Shown here piece after piece: positions 19,754-27,648 of a stretch of 64,000 nt of DNA. Source of the stretch: Pseudomonas sp. LP_7_YM (GTDB lineage: Bacteria; Pseudomonadota; Gammaproteobacteria; Pseudomonadales; Pseudomonadaceae). Positions within the stretch are counted from its first letter, which is position 1. Each line of letters starts with the position of its first letter. The notes beneath the pieces were generated by a model that made no database searches, was not told the origin of the DNA, and saw only the letters and a list, made by a program, of their open reading frames with translations. The stretch spans positions 186,001-250,000 of the forward strand of contig NZ_SOCT01000002.1 of assembly GCF_004364435.1 (NCBI RefSeq). The letters run 5' to 3'. A program made the position numbers and the translations under genes.

Positions 19754-20266
19754 GTGAAAGCAAAACTGTTCAGGCTTTGGGGCTTTGGTTTTTTGTTTTT
19801 TCTACTGGCAGGGTGTACTGACTATATTTCTATAGTAAAACCAATAGAGATCTCAAAGCCCGGTCAGAAGGTTTCTATTAACTTCTCTGTGAATCAGTTT
19901 GGTGGTTATCGATTGGCGATATTTTTCGTTCATAGTTTAGGTCGTGACGCCACTCTTGCCGACTGGGATGCTAGGCGCATGCTTTTTGGTTCGACGAGTG
20001 AGCCAGGAGTCGTTGTCCCTGTTCACGTCAAAGTTTTCCGAGATGGCGAACTGTTCTATGAGGGTACTGTGCTTTCTGAAGGTACCGAATGGGGAGAGTC
20101 GTTTCAGGTCGGTGAAACACGAAAGAGAGCATTGGTTAGATCGGTAAATCATTTTGGTTTGGAACCGGGAGAGTATTACTTAGAGCTGACAACATTGTCA
20201 GATGTTCAGGAATTAGTCAGTATCGAAACATATATTGAGTTTGGTACTTTTGATCCAAAAATTTAA
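19754..20266 (+). CDS. Small lipoprotein, second of a related pair (DUF5625-like)
   Basis: A 170-residue protein with a GTG start at 19754 and a GAGGGGG ribosome binding site. The signal ends in the textbook lipobox LAGC near residue 21. The mature part has the same pattern as the upstream lipoprotein: KVSINFSVNQFGGYRLAIFFV, a strand pair around VVPVHVKVFRDGELFYEG, and the end motif GLEPGEYYLELTTL. The fold is probably an all-beta sandwich facing the periplasm. The gene lies directly before the effector gene, the usual place for an immunity or inhibitor gene (compare the inhibitor next to alkaline protease in aprIDEF loci), but no direct evidence exists. Confidence 0.74.
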   Translation: MKAKLFRLWGFGFLFFLLAGCTDYISIVKPIEISKPGQKVSINFSVNQFGGYRLAIFFVHSLGRDATLADWDARRMLFGSTSEPGVVVPVHVKVFRDGELFYEGTVLSEGTEWGESFQVGETRKRALVRSVNHFGLEPGEYYLELTTLSDVQELVSIETYIEFGTFDPKI

Positions 20267-20268
20267 TA

Positions 20269-20314
20269 GCCTGCCAGGTTGTTAACCAGGTATTCAGGTT
20301 TGCAGGTTTTTTTT
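20269..20314 (+). terminator. Terminator-like hairpin before the giant effector gene
   Basis: GCCTGC at 20269-20274 pairs with GCAGG at 20302-20306 around an inner GGTT-GTT-AACC stem and is followed by eight T. It lies between the second lipoprotein and the effector start, so it would reduce read-through into the effector gene. Confidence 0.5.
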
Positions 20315-20335
20315 GGTGGTGTGAGGGAGTAAGTA

Positions 20336-23300
20336 ATGACCAATAAGTATAATGTGACATACAAGGTAGCATCGAAGGGCTCGGGATATGTATATCAGGC
20401 AAACAAGGGGCGTTTCAATGAGGGTGATTACTCTGTTTCGGCTGCCGGGCATATGTGGTACGTCCTGAGCGATGGGATAACCTCCTCTAGCTATGGCTTT
20501 GAGTCGAGGGAAGGAGAACCTATAGGCGCGGGCGTTTTGTCATGGCGGGATGACGCTGCTTATAGGCAGACAATCTATGAGGTAACACTGCAACTTACAG
20601 CAGAGCAATACCGTGATCTTAAAGCTTTTTCGAGTGAACCTTCGAAATTCGGATTCAATGATACTGTCTATAATTTCCTAACCAACAGTTGCGTGGATTT
20701 CGCCTACGCCTCTTTGAAAGCCATAGGCTACAACGACAGAGGCTTTGAGGGTGCCCCTTTACCTTCAGCCAATGTCCGACATCTCGATACGCTGTTACTA
20801 ACCCACGGCGCCAATATCGTGCGTAATGATTTGGTACTCAAAAAGGATTATTACGACGCCAAAGACGCACGAATGTGCCTGTGGCTTGGTGGGGCCTATC
20901 CATTACTACCGTCGGACCAAGCATCAGGACCTCCATCCGCTGTGATGAATATTGATATCTCTCCCTCTCCGCAACCTCAACGGGGTGTTCCTGACGAAGA
21001 CAAAGGACGAAGGGATGTGCGTAATGGCTTCGTGGTCAATTTACCCACCCACAGTATTTCTTTTGGCGATGGTTCCCTGAACAAAACGGATTTCACATCC
21101 ACACAGATAGCGAGCATGGCCTCGGGCGGGGTTCGTCCGGGAGAAGTACAGCGGGATCCCAATGCAAGGCCGAATACGTACCTGTCGCAGTTTTATCAAG
21201 ACCCAAATGCCGGGAAACGCGACTACGGACTACGCAACGCCGTGACGCTCAACGGCTTGTCTGCGATGACGACGTTTAATACGTTTGTTGATCCGTTGTT
21301 GCTTGACCTGACGGGCAACGGCGTGCGAATGACTGATCTGCAGGATGCCGTGTTGTTCGACAGCGATAACAGCGCAACCCTCAAGCGCACAGGATGGGCT
21401 GATCGCAGCACAGGCATGCTGGTGGTTGACGATGGGAGCGGGCAGATCACCAGCGTCAGTCAGATGTTCTCTGAATACTATGGCGGTAAAACCGGTGTTG
21501 ATCGTGCCGCAGGCGAAGTGCGCTTCAAGGATGGGTTCCAGGCTTTAGCCAGTGAGGATGCTGACCACAGCGGAGTGATCGATCACAACGATCCTATCTG
21601 GCGCACATTACGCGTTTGGATCGATGCGAGTCATGACGCAAAAACGGGTGAAGGCGAGCTTAAGACGCCTGATGAATTGGGCATCAGCCAGATCATGGTG
21701 ACCAATGTTGCAAGCAGCGATGAGGTTCGCAATGGTAGTAGAGTGCTGAGTAAGGGCTCGTTCGTGATCAATGGTGAGTCCCGTGAAATGCTCTCTGTGG
21801 ATTTCCTGGGCGATCCTGTTAGTAATACTGTCGAAGCGCAGAACCACGGCGCTAGGGTTACATCGACGCTAGACGGCATCACTACCACGGCATTCGCCAG
21901 CCAAGGTAGTGGCGCGCAAACTCTGAACGCTGAAGAACTAGGTGTGTTGAACGTTTACGGTGCTGATGGAGATGACACCCTGATCGCTGCTCCGCAGGGC
22001 AGCTGGCTCGTGGGCGGAGGGGGGAGCAATGCCTATCAGGGGTCTGTAGGTAACGACGTATTTGTTGTCAGTGCTCGCGATGACCCTCGCAACATTCAGG
22101 GCAATGGCGGGCGTGACACGGCGATTATTGTGGGCGATGAAGGCGTCACGCTCAATTTGCATCAAGCCGGTTTGACTATCGCGCAGGGCGGTGCTGGGCA
22201 TGATGTGCTCGTCAGTGGGGGCGCTGGAGGCGTCTTCATTAAAGGCGGGTCAGGGGATTCTGTTCTGATTGGGGGAGCTGGTAACGATGTACTGGCCGGT
22301 GGTAGTGGCAAGAACACTATTATTGGTGGTAGCGGTCAGGCCGTGATTTATGCAGGCTCACAAGGCGATCTGATTCATGCTTCGCAGGGCGGCAGCATCA
22401 TCCACGCTGGTGGTGGGAATGATCGCATTTACGGCGGGCCAGGTAATGATGTCATTGAGGTGGGTGATGGCAATGCGACTGTCGATGGCGGTGGCGGCGT
22501 CAACATCGTGTCTCTTCATGGCGGTTACAGTGACTATCGCATAACGCGGAGCGCGGACGGCCATGAGGTTGTCGACAGGGTAAGTGGCAGGGATGGCAAC
22601 ATTTCAATCAAAAATATACAGAAGCTAAATTTCTCAGATATTTCTGCAGTCGACTTGCAATCTTCTAACGCAATGCCAGTGCCGGATTTCATATCGGTTG
22701 ATCAGCAGGGTAAGACCCTGACGGGCCTTGAGCCAGTGCTGATTTCATCTGGCCAGTTGTTGAAGAATGATCAGCGCTTGAACAGTGTTGGTAATTTACG
22801 GATCTCTCAAGTTGGAGATGCAGTGGGCGGCAGCGTCAGTTTGAATGTTCAAGGCGATGTGTTGTTCACCCCGGCTTCCGACAGCTCCGGCATCTGCAAT
22901 TTCTTTTATAGCCTGGTCGATGATGCAGGCAACCCTGCTCTCTGTGCGGTGGATCTTGCGACTGGCGAAACAGCCCCTATGCGAGCTCGCGTCACTTTGA
23001 GCACACCGGATAAGCCGGCTGATCCACTGGTGGCCAAACAGTGGTACTTGAATGCTATCAACGTACTGCCGGTGTGGCAGGACTACACCGGAAAAGGAGT
23101 ACGAATCGGGCAGTTCGAGCCCGGCGGCGAGTTCGCGACCGCCCCCGAGGTGTTCGATATCCGTCATCCAGATCTGGCTGATAATGTTGATAGCGTTTGG
23201 CTGGCTACCGAACAACAGAATCAAACACTGCCGGAGCTGGTTTCCAATCATGCAACGATGGTCGCCGGTGTAATGGTCGCAGCGCGAAATAATGTCGGTG

Positions 23301-26300
23301 GTGTGGGAGTCGCATACGACGCGCGACTGGGTGGTCATTATTTGGCAAACAGTGGAGAAGATCTGACCAGCCTCGGGAAAATGGTGGGTTATGACGTAAC
23401 GAACCACAGTTGGGGATTCAAAAATGACTTTGCGTTGAGCAACTTCCAAGATGGCCATATCAATACTGCCAGTGCGTTGGTGTCGAACGCTCGCTATGCC
23501 GCGCACAACGGGCGAGGCGGGCTAGGGACTATTATTGTAACCGCCGGAGGGAATAGTCGCGCGTCCGGTGGAACCGCCCAGGGATCATTGATCAACAACA
23601 ATCGCTTTTCAATCCAAGTAGGGGCAATAAACGCTCAAGGCGACTTGTCCACTTTGCAGGCAGGCTCGGCGCCATTCTCCAACCCAGGTGCAAGCTTGCT
23701 GGTTTCTGCCCCGGGGAGTCGAATTTCTGCTGCGAGCCATAAGCTTGAAACTGATCGAGGGTCGAGCTTTGGTGGCGAGTACAGCACAACTCAGGGCACC
23801 AGTTTCGCCGCGCCAGTCGTTTCTGGAGTAGTGGCGCTGATGCTCCAAGCGAACCCCAATCTGGGATATCGGGATGTGCAGCAAATCCTTGCTCTGTCTG
23901 CGCGCAAGGTAGATGACCTCAACTCCCAATGGGTCGACAACGCCGCAACTCGCTGGAACGGCGGCGGCATGCATAGCAGTGAGGACTACGGGTTTGGCTC
24001 TGTTGACGCCTGCGCCGCTGTTCGTCTGGCGGAATCTTGGTCGGTTAAAAGCGTCGGTGAGAATGAGACAGTTGAATCAGTATCCAGCGGTGCACTGGGG
24101 GCGACAGTGGGTGCTGGCGAGACTCACCACGCAACGCTCACGCTACAAGGGGACGTTGATGTTGAGCATGTCGAAGTGGACTTTGACGCGGATCTCGGCC
24201 GGCTGAGTGATTTGATCGTAAGGCTCAAGGCTCCAGGCAGCACTCAAAGCGTTCTATTGGACCATGCCGGCAAGATCCCGTCGGGAGATACGAGGGCGAG
24301 TGAACCAGACAGCGGAAGCGCACAATCCGCTAATTTTAAGTACACGTTTATGTCGACTAATCATTGGGGTGAGAAATCATCAGGGAACTGGAGGCTCGAA
24401 GTTGTGAATGCATCCAATGGCTTGCCTGTCAGGGTAAATGGTTGGTCGCTGAGGGCATATGGGCAAGCGAAGGATTCGGACGACACGTACTTTTATACAA
24501 ACGAATATGCAGGTGCCGTTGCCGCGCAGCCCGAACGCGCCAATCTGGATGACGCGCGCAATGGGCGAGCCGGTGGGCGTAACACGATCAATGCCGGGGC
24601 TGTATCTGCTGATGTGGTTCTCGATCTGGCCAGCGGCAATTCTCTGATTGGGGATCAGCAACTTCTGATTGGTTCGCCCGGAGGGATTCAAAATGCGGTA
24701 AGCGGTGATGGTAACGACAGGCTTATAGCGAGTAGTGCCAAGGCGTTGCTGGATGGGGGAAGAGGCCAAAACGTACTTGAGGGCGGGGCAGGTCAAGACG
24801 TCTTCGTGGTCCACCGCCGAAATCAGGGGAAAGACACGATCATAGGTTTTGATACTCAACGTGAGACCGTCAATCTCGTTGGATTTGGTGGTCAGGGTTT
24901 CAATGAGCTGAAAATGACCCAGCAAGACCAAGATGTTTCGATTGATCTAGGACGGAATCAGAGTGTATTGATCACTAATGAATCTCTACTCCAGCTAAGT
25001 CAACGCAATTTCACCTTTCAAGATACATTCGTACCACCTGTTGGCTATATGGAGTCAGTGGATGGCCCTGTCATGCCCATCTCGGAGCTTGGTGTTGTAA
25101 TTCTTGAAGGCGGTGGTGGAGGCGTTAGCTACTCGAGTGACAGCCAAGGACAATTGGTGGCTTCACTTGCAGGACAGGTCTACAGCCACGATAGTGCAAG
25201 CTCAGACGTTTTCGTCGTTGCTGCTCAGTCAGGGGTGAATGATTTCCGCAATACACTTCGCGGGTTTAAACACGGCATAGACAAGATCGATCTTAGTCAA
25301 ACCGGCGTGACGCAGTTTTCTCAGCTCGTGTTGAGTAAATCGAATCGCGCGATGTTGAATGGTTTGGCTCAGATCCATGGTGTGGCTGTTGAGACGCCAG
25401 CGTCCGATAAGCGCTCAATACGCTTGCTTTATCTGGACGCACTTGAGGTGTCTCAGTTGGATGAAAGCGATTTCATCTTCGCTGATGCGCCACTACATAG
25501 CTCGCAGGCCTCGCAGCAAAGCAACGCTTCGGAGATTTCACCGGCATACGTAGCTAGCTCGCTCAGTTCGATTCCAATTACCGGGCCAGAATCTGTAATG
25601 TTCGCTCCTCAGATCCCCAGCGCGCAGAGGCCAACTTTTGACTTTGAAAGCAGGCCTCGCGACATCGATGTTTTAGTCGCCCGGCGGTTCCCGGTAACCA
25701 GTGGCAGCGATGTTGGACGCGCGGCACTCGGGCCAAATGCACCGCTGAGAGATCGGTTTGCGGAAATAGCCGCATCGCAGGATAAGTTTTGGGCCGACCA
25801 TGACAGGAGAATGAGCGAGTTCAGGGTGGGGCGGGATAGCGCTATCAGAGATATTGCAAGCTCCCTTGAAAGCACACGGAGCGTAACTGATGGGGCGATA
25901 GGGCAAGTGCTACCTGTATCTCACCCTGCCCGGCTTGAATCCAACAGTAAAGTAGATTCGTTCGACGAGGAAGTTAATACGCCAAGTTTCTTTCAGTACC
26001 GAGGTCGGCGAGTCGTTGATATTACTGACGCAAAAAAGATGGTGGACAGTCATTCCAAAATACCTGTGAGCTCTCCGGTTGTACTTCAAAGGGCTTATCT
26101 TCAAGAATCGAAGATTCCCGCGTCCTTTTCTTCTATTGGTGATTTAGGCGCTAAACCGATAAAAACTGATACACCATTGCCATCCGATGTGAACTCAATG
26201 GGCCCCAATCAAAAGTACGGTGCTGAGCGTTTGGCTCAGGCCTTAGCGAGTTGTGCTCCTGCTGATCCCTTGTCGCATCGGTTCGGATCCCTGTCGACAA

Positions 26301-26338
26301 TGCACCAGCAACCGCTTTTGGCCGTTGACAGTTATTAA
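20336..26338 (+). CDS. Giant RTX-type secreted protein with papain-like, self-processing and subtilase domains
   Basis: A 2000-residue protein without a Sec signal. Domains in order: (1) residues 1-160, a permuted papain-like fold with AGHMWY (His39) before NSCVDF (Cys119); (2) about 319-500, a segment resembling the FrpC self-processing module, beginning at Asp319-Pro320 (VDPLLLDLTGNGV) with EF-hand-like Asp/Asn runs (DADHSGVIDHND); (3) about 540-730, RTX-type glycine-rich repeats (GGAGNDVLAGG); (4) about 782-890, cadherin-like; (5) about 903-1190, an S8 subtilase with His972 (NHATMVAG), Asn1073 and Ser1156 (GTSFAAP), but Glu928 where Asp is expected; (6) about 1262-1377, a P domain; (7) about 1413-1720, more calcium-repeat and serralysin-like C-terminal pieces; (8) a 280-residue tail. 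GGGAG precedes the ATG. It is likely exported by the upstream HlyB/HlyD pair. The target is unknown; a toxin or protease role is inferred. Confidence 0.9.
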   Translation: MTNKYNVTYKVASKGSGYVYQANKGRFNEGDYSVSAAGHMWYVLSDGITSSSYGFESREGEPIGAGVLSWRDDAAYRQTIYEVTLQLTAEQYRDLKAFSSEPSKFGFNDTVYNFLTNSCVDFAYASLKAIGYNDRGFEGAPLPSANVRHLDTLLLTHGANIVRNDLVLKKDYYDAKDARMCLWLGGAYPLLPSDQASGPPSAVMNIDISPSPQPQRGVPDEDKGRRDVRNGFVVNLPTHSISFGDGSLNKTDFTSTQIASMASGGVRPGEVQRDPNARPNTYLSQFYQDPNAGKRDYGLRNAVTLNGLSAMTTFNTFVDPLLLDLTGNGVRMTDLQDAVLFDSDNSATLKRTGWADRSTGMLVVDDGSGQITSVSQMFSEYYGGKTGVDRAAGEVRFKDGFQALASEDADHSGVIDHNDPIWRTLRVWIDASHDAKTGEGELKTPDELGISQIMVTNVASSDEVRNGSRVLSKGSFVINGESREMLSVDFLGDPVSNTVEAQNHGARVTSTLDGITTTAFASQGSGAQTLNAEELGVLNVYGADGDDTLIAAPQGSWLVGGGGSNAYQGSVGNDVFVVSARDDPRNIQGNGGRDTAIIVGDEGVTLNLHQAGLTIAQGGAGHDVLVSGGAGGVFIKGGSGDSVLIGGAGNDVLAGGSGKNTIIGGSGQAVIYAGSQGDLIHASQGGSIIHAGGGNDRIYGGPGNDVIEVGDGNATVDGGGGVNIVSLHGGYSDYRITRSADGHEVVDRVSGRDGNISIKNIQKLNFSDISAVDLQSSNAMPVPDFISVDQQGKTLTGLEPVLISSGQLLKNDQRLNSVGNLRISQVGDAVGGSVSLNVQGDVLFTPASDSSGICNFFYSLVDDAGNPALCAVDLATGETAPMRARVTLSTPDKPADPLVAKQWYLNAINVLPVWQDYTGKGVRIGQFEPGGEFATAPEVFDIRHPDLADNVDSVWLATEQQNQTLPELVSNHATMVAGVMVAARNNVGGVGVAYDARLGGHYLANSGEDLTSLGKMVGYDVTNHSWGFKNDFALSNFQDGHINTASALVSNARYAAHNGRGGLGTIIVTAGGNSRASGGTAQGSLINNNRFSIQVGAINAQGDLSTLQAGSAPFSNPGASLLVSAPGSRISAASHKLETDRGSSFGGEYSTTQGTSFAAPVVSGVVALMLQANPNLGYRDVQQILALSARKVDDLNSQWVDNAATRWNGGGMHSSEDYGFGSVDACAAVRLAESWSVKSVGENETVESVSSGALGATVGAGETHHATLTLQGDVDVEHVEVDFDADLGRLSDLIVRLKAPGSTQSVLLDHAGKIPSGDTRASEPDSGSAQSANFKYTFMSTNHWGEKSSGNWRLEVVNASNGLPVRVNGWSLRAYGQAKDSDDTYFYTNEYAGAVAAQPERANLDDARNGRAGGRNTINAGAVSADVVLDLASGNSLIGDQQLLIGSPGGIQNAVSGDGNDRLIASSAKALLDGGRGQNVLEGGAGQDVFVVHRRNQGKDTIIGFDTQRETVNLVGFGGQGFNELKMTQQDQDVSIDLGRNQSVLITNESLLQLSQRNFTFQDTFVPPVGYMESVDGPVMPISELGVVILEGGGGGVSYSSDSQGQLVASLAGQVYSHDSASSDVFVVAAQSGVNDFRNTLRGFKHGIDKIDLSQTGVTQFSQLVLSKSNRAMLNGLAQIHGVAVETPASDKRSIRLLYLDALEVSQLDESDFIFADAPLHSSQASQQSNASEISPAYVASSLSSIPITGPESVMFAPQIPSAQRPTFDFESRPRDIDVLVARRFPVTSGSDVGRAALGPNAPLRDRFAEIAASQDKFWADHDRRMSEFRVGRDSAIRDIASSLESTRSVTDGAIGQVLPVSHPARLESNSKVDSFDEEVNTPSFFQYRGRRVVDITDAKKMVDSHSKIPVSSPVVLQRAYLQESKIPASFSSIGDLGAKPIKTDTPLPSDVNSMGPNQKYGAERLAQALASCAPADPLSHRFGSLSTMHQQPLLAVDSY

Positions 26339-26356
26339 GGAGGGAAATTCAGATGT

Positions 26357-26396
26357 AAAAAAGCCCGCCGCTGATCACTTCAGGGGCGGGCTTTTT
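26357..26396. terminator. Bidirectional terminator between the effector and zapG
   Basis: AAAAGCCCGCC pairs with GGCGGGCTTTTT, with A and T runs on both sides, so it can end transcription of both converging genes. It forms the right edge of the island. Confidence 0.9.
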
Positions 26397-26407
26397 CACA
26401 AATCTTC

Positions 26408-26845
26408 TTACCTTTTCAAACCGTACTGCTCATCCAGCATGCCCGGCGAGTCGGGCGCCTTTGGAGCGTAGTCACGAGGCGGTTCGGCGACGGTGCGCGG
26501 CGGGGTTAGGCGGTCACGAGGTGCTTGCAGGGCGTCAGGGTGCAGCGCGGCGAGCAGACGTTGACGAGTGATCTCGTCGGTAGCCAGACGATCCGCGCCT
26601 TCGGCGAGATGCTCCTGTACATCCTGATAGCTCTGGGACAGTTTCTGCACCAGGTTGGCCGTGCTGTTGAAGTGGGTGACCACCTCGTTCTGATACGTGT
26701 CGAAACGCTCCTGAATGTTATCCAGCTGGCGCTGAGTGCTGTTAGGCGCGGCGTGGGGCAGCGCACGCGCCGCGAAGAAACCGATGGCAACGCCAACGAT
26801 CAGGGCAATAGTCGGTAGCAACCAAACTAAGAGCGAGTAATCCAC
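26408..26845 (-). CDS. zapG: ZapG/YhcB family (DUF1043) envelope division protein
   Basis: A 145-residue inner-membrane protein with a GTG start at 26845 and AGGAAGG just upstream on the minus strand. One membrane anchor lies near residues 6-27 (LLPTIALIVGVAIGFFAARAL). A coiled-coil cytoplasmic region follows (about 38-95), then a proline-rich end. In enterobacteria YhcB/ZapG links division, envelope growth and LPS control. In other pseudomonads, from memory, this gene sits directly next to cysNC, which marks the DNA between them here as inserted. Confidence 0.85.
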   Translation of the reverse strand: MDYSLLVWLLPTIALIVGVAIGFFAARALPHAAPNSTQRQLDNIQERFDTYQNEVVTHFNSTANLVQKLSQSYQDVQEHLAEGADRLATDEITRQRLLAALHPDALQAPRDRLTPPRTVAEPPRDYAPKAPDSPGMLDEQYGLKR

Positions 26846-26990
26846 GAGTCCTTCCTCTATAAACGGCTTTGCTTTACGTTAACGGCTCGAACCTGCGCTG
26901 TATAGCGGCGACGCGTCGTCGATATGACAGCCACAGACAATCAGCTAGACGAGTCGACCCATTTGAAGGTCACGGAGTTCATTCTTGCTC

Positions 26991-27620
26991 ATGCGTGAAA
27001 CCCTTGTATTCATCGACGGCCCGGTGGGCCAACTCGAAGCCCTGTACCTTGATCTGGAGGCGGCCAAGGGCGTGGCGCTGATCTGCCATCCTAACCCGGT
27101 TCAGGGCGGCACGATGCTCAATAAAGTCATTTCCACCTTGCAACGCACAGCGCGCGACGCCGGATACATCACCCTGCGTTTCAATTATCGTGGCGTGGGT
27201 GCAAGCACTGGCAGCTCGGACATGGGGCAGGGAGAAGTCGACGATGCAGAGGCTGCCGCGAACTGGCTGCGCGAAAAACGTCCCGATCTGCCGTTGACGC
27301 TGTTGGGGTTTTCCTTTGGCGGTTTTGTCGCTGCCACCTTGGGCGGACGTCTCGAGGCCAAGGGCGAAACTCTCAGTCATCTGTTCATGGTCGCGCCTGC
27401 AGTCATGCGTATCGCCGACCCCAGCGCGCTGCCGCAAAAAGGGCCATTGACCCTGATACAACCGGAAACCGACGAAGTGGTCGACCCACAACTTGTGTAT
27501 GCCTGGTCTGACGCACTCTCGCGCCCCCATGAGCTGTTGAAAGTGGCAGAATGCGGACACTTTTTTCACGGCAAGCTGACCGACCTCAAGGATCTGATCC
27601 TGCCGCGTCTTTCGAACTGA
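26991..27620 (+). CDS. Alpha/beta hydrolase of unknown substrate
   Basis: A 209-residue alpha/beta hydrolase. The nucleophile elbow GFSFGGFV is near residues 106-113 (Ser108), the oxyanion region HPNPVQGGTM near 33-42, and the final catalytic His in CGHFFHG near residue 190. ATG 26991 is preferred; TTG 26985 in the same frame would add two residues and has a better-spaced GGAG. The CHPNPVQGGTM motif places it with bacterial short-chain hydrolases of the YsxC-neighbour/dienelactone-like type whose substrate is unknown. It lies just before trpS in conserved order. Confidence 0.82.
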   Translation: MRETLVFIDGPVGQLEALYLDLEAAKGVALICHPNPVQGGTMLNKVISTLQRTARDAGYITLRFNYRGVGASTGSSDMGQGEVDDAEAAANWLREKRPDLPLTLLGFSFGGFVAATLGGRLEAKGETLSHLFMVAPAVMRIADPSALPQKGPLTLIQPETDEVVDPQLVYAWSDALSRPHELLKVAECGHFFHGKLTDLKDLILPRLSN

Positions 27621-27648
27621 TTGCAGCACCCAGAATAAGCGACCCGCC

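Noticed and set aside
22150..22500. Repeated GGxGxD-coding DNA that could look like a CRISPR or satellite array
   Set aside because: The repeats are in frame, imperfect and encode RTX-type nonapeptides within the effector; there are no spacers.
15322..26338. Classic RTX pore-forming toxin operon (hlyCABD type)
   Set aside because: No HlyC-like acyltransferase gene and no hydrophobic pore-forming region in the giant protein; gene order also differs.
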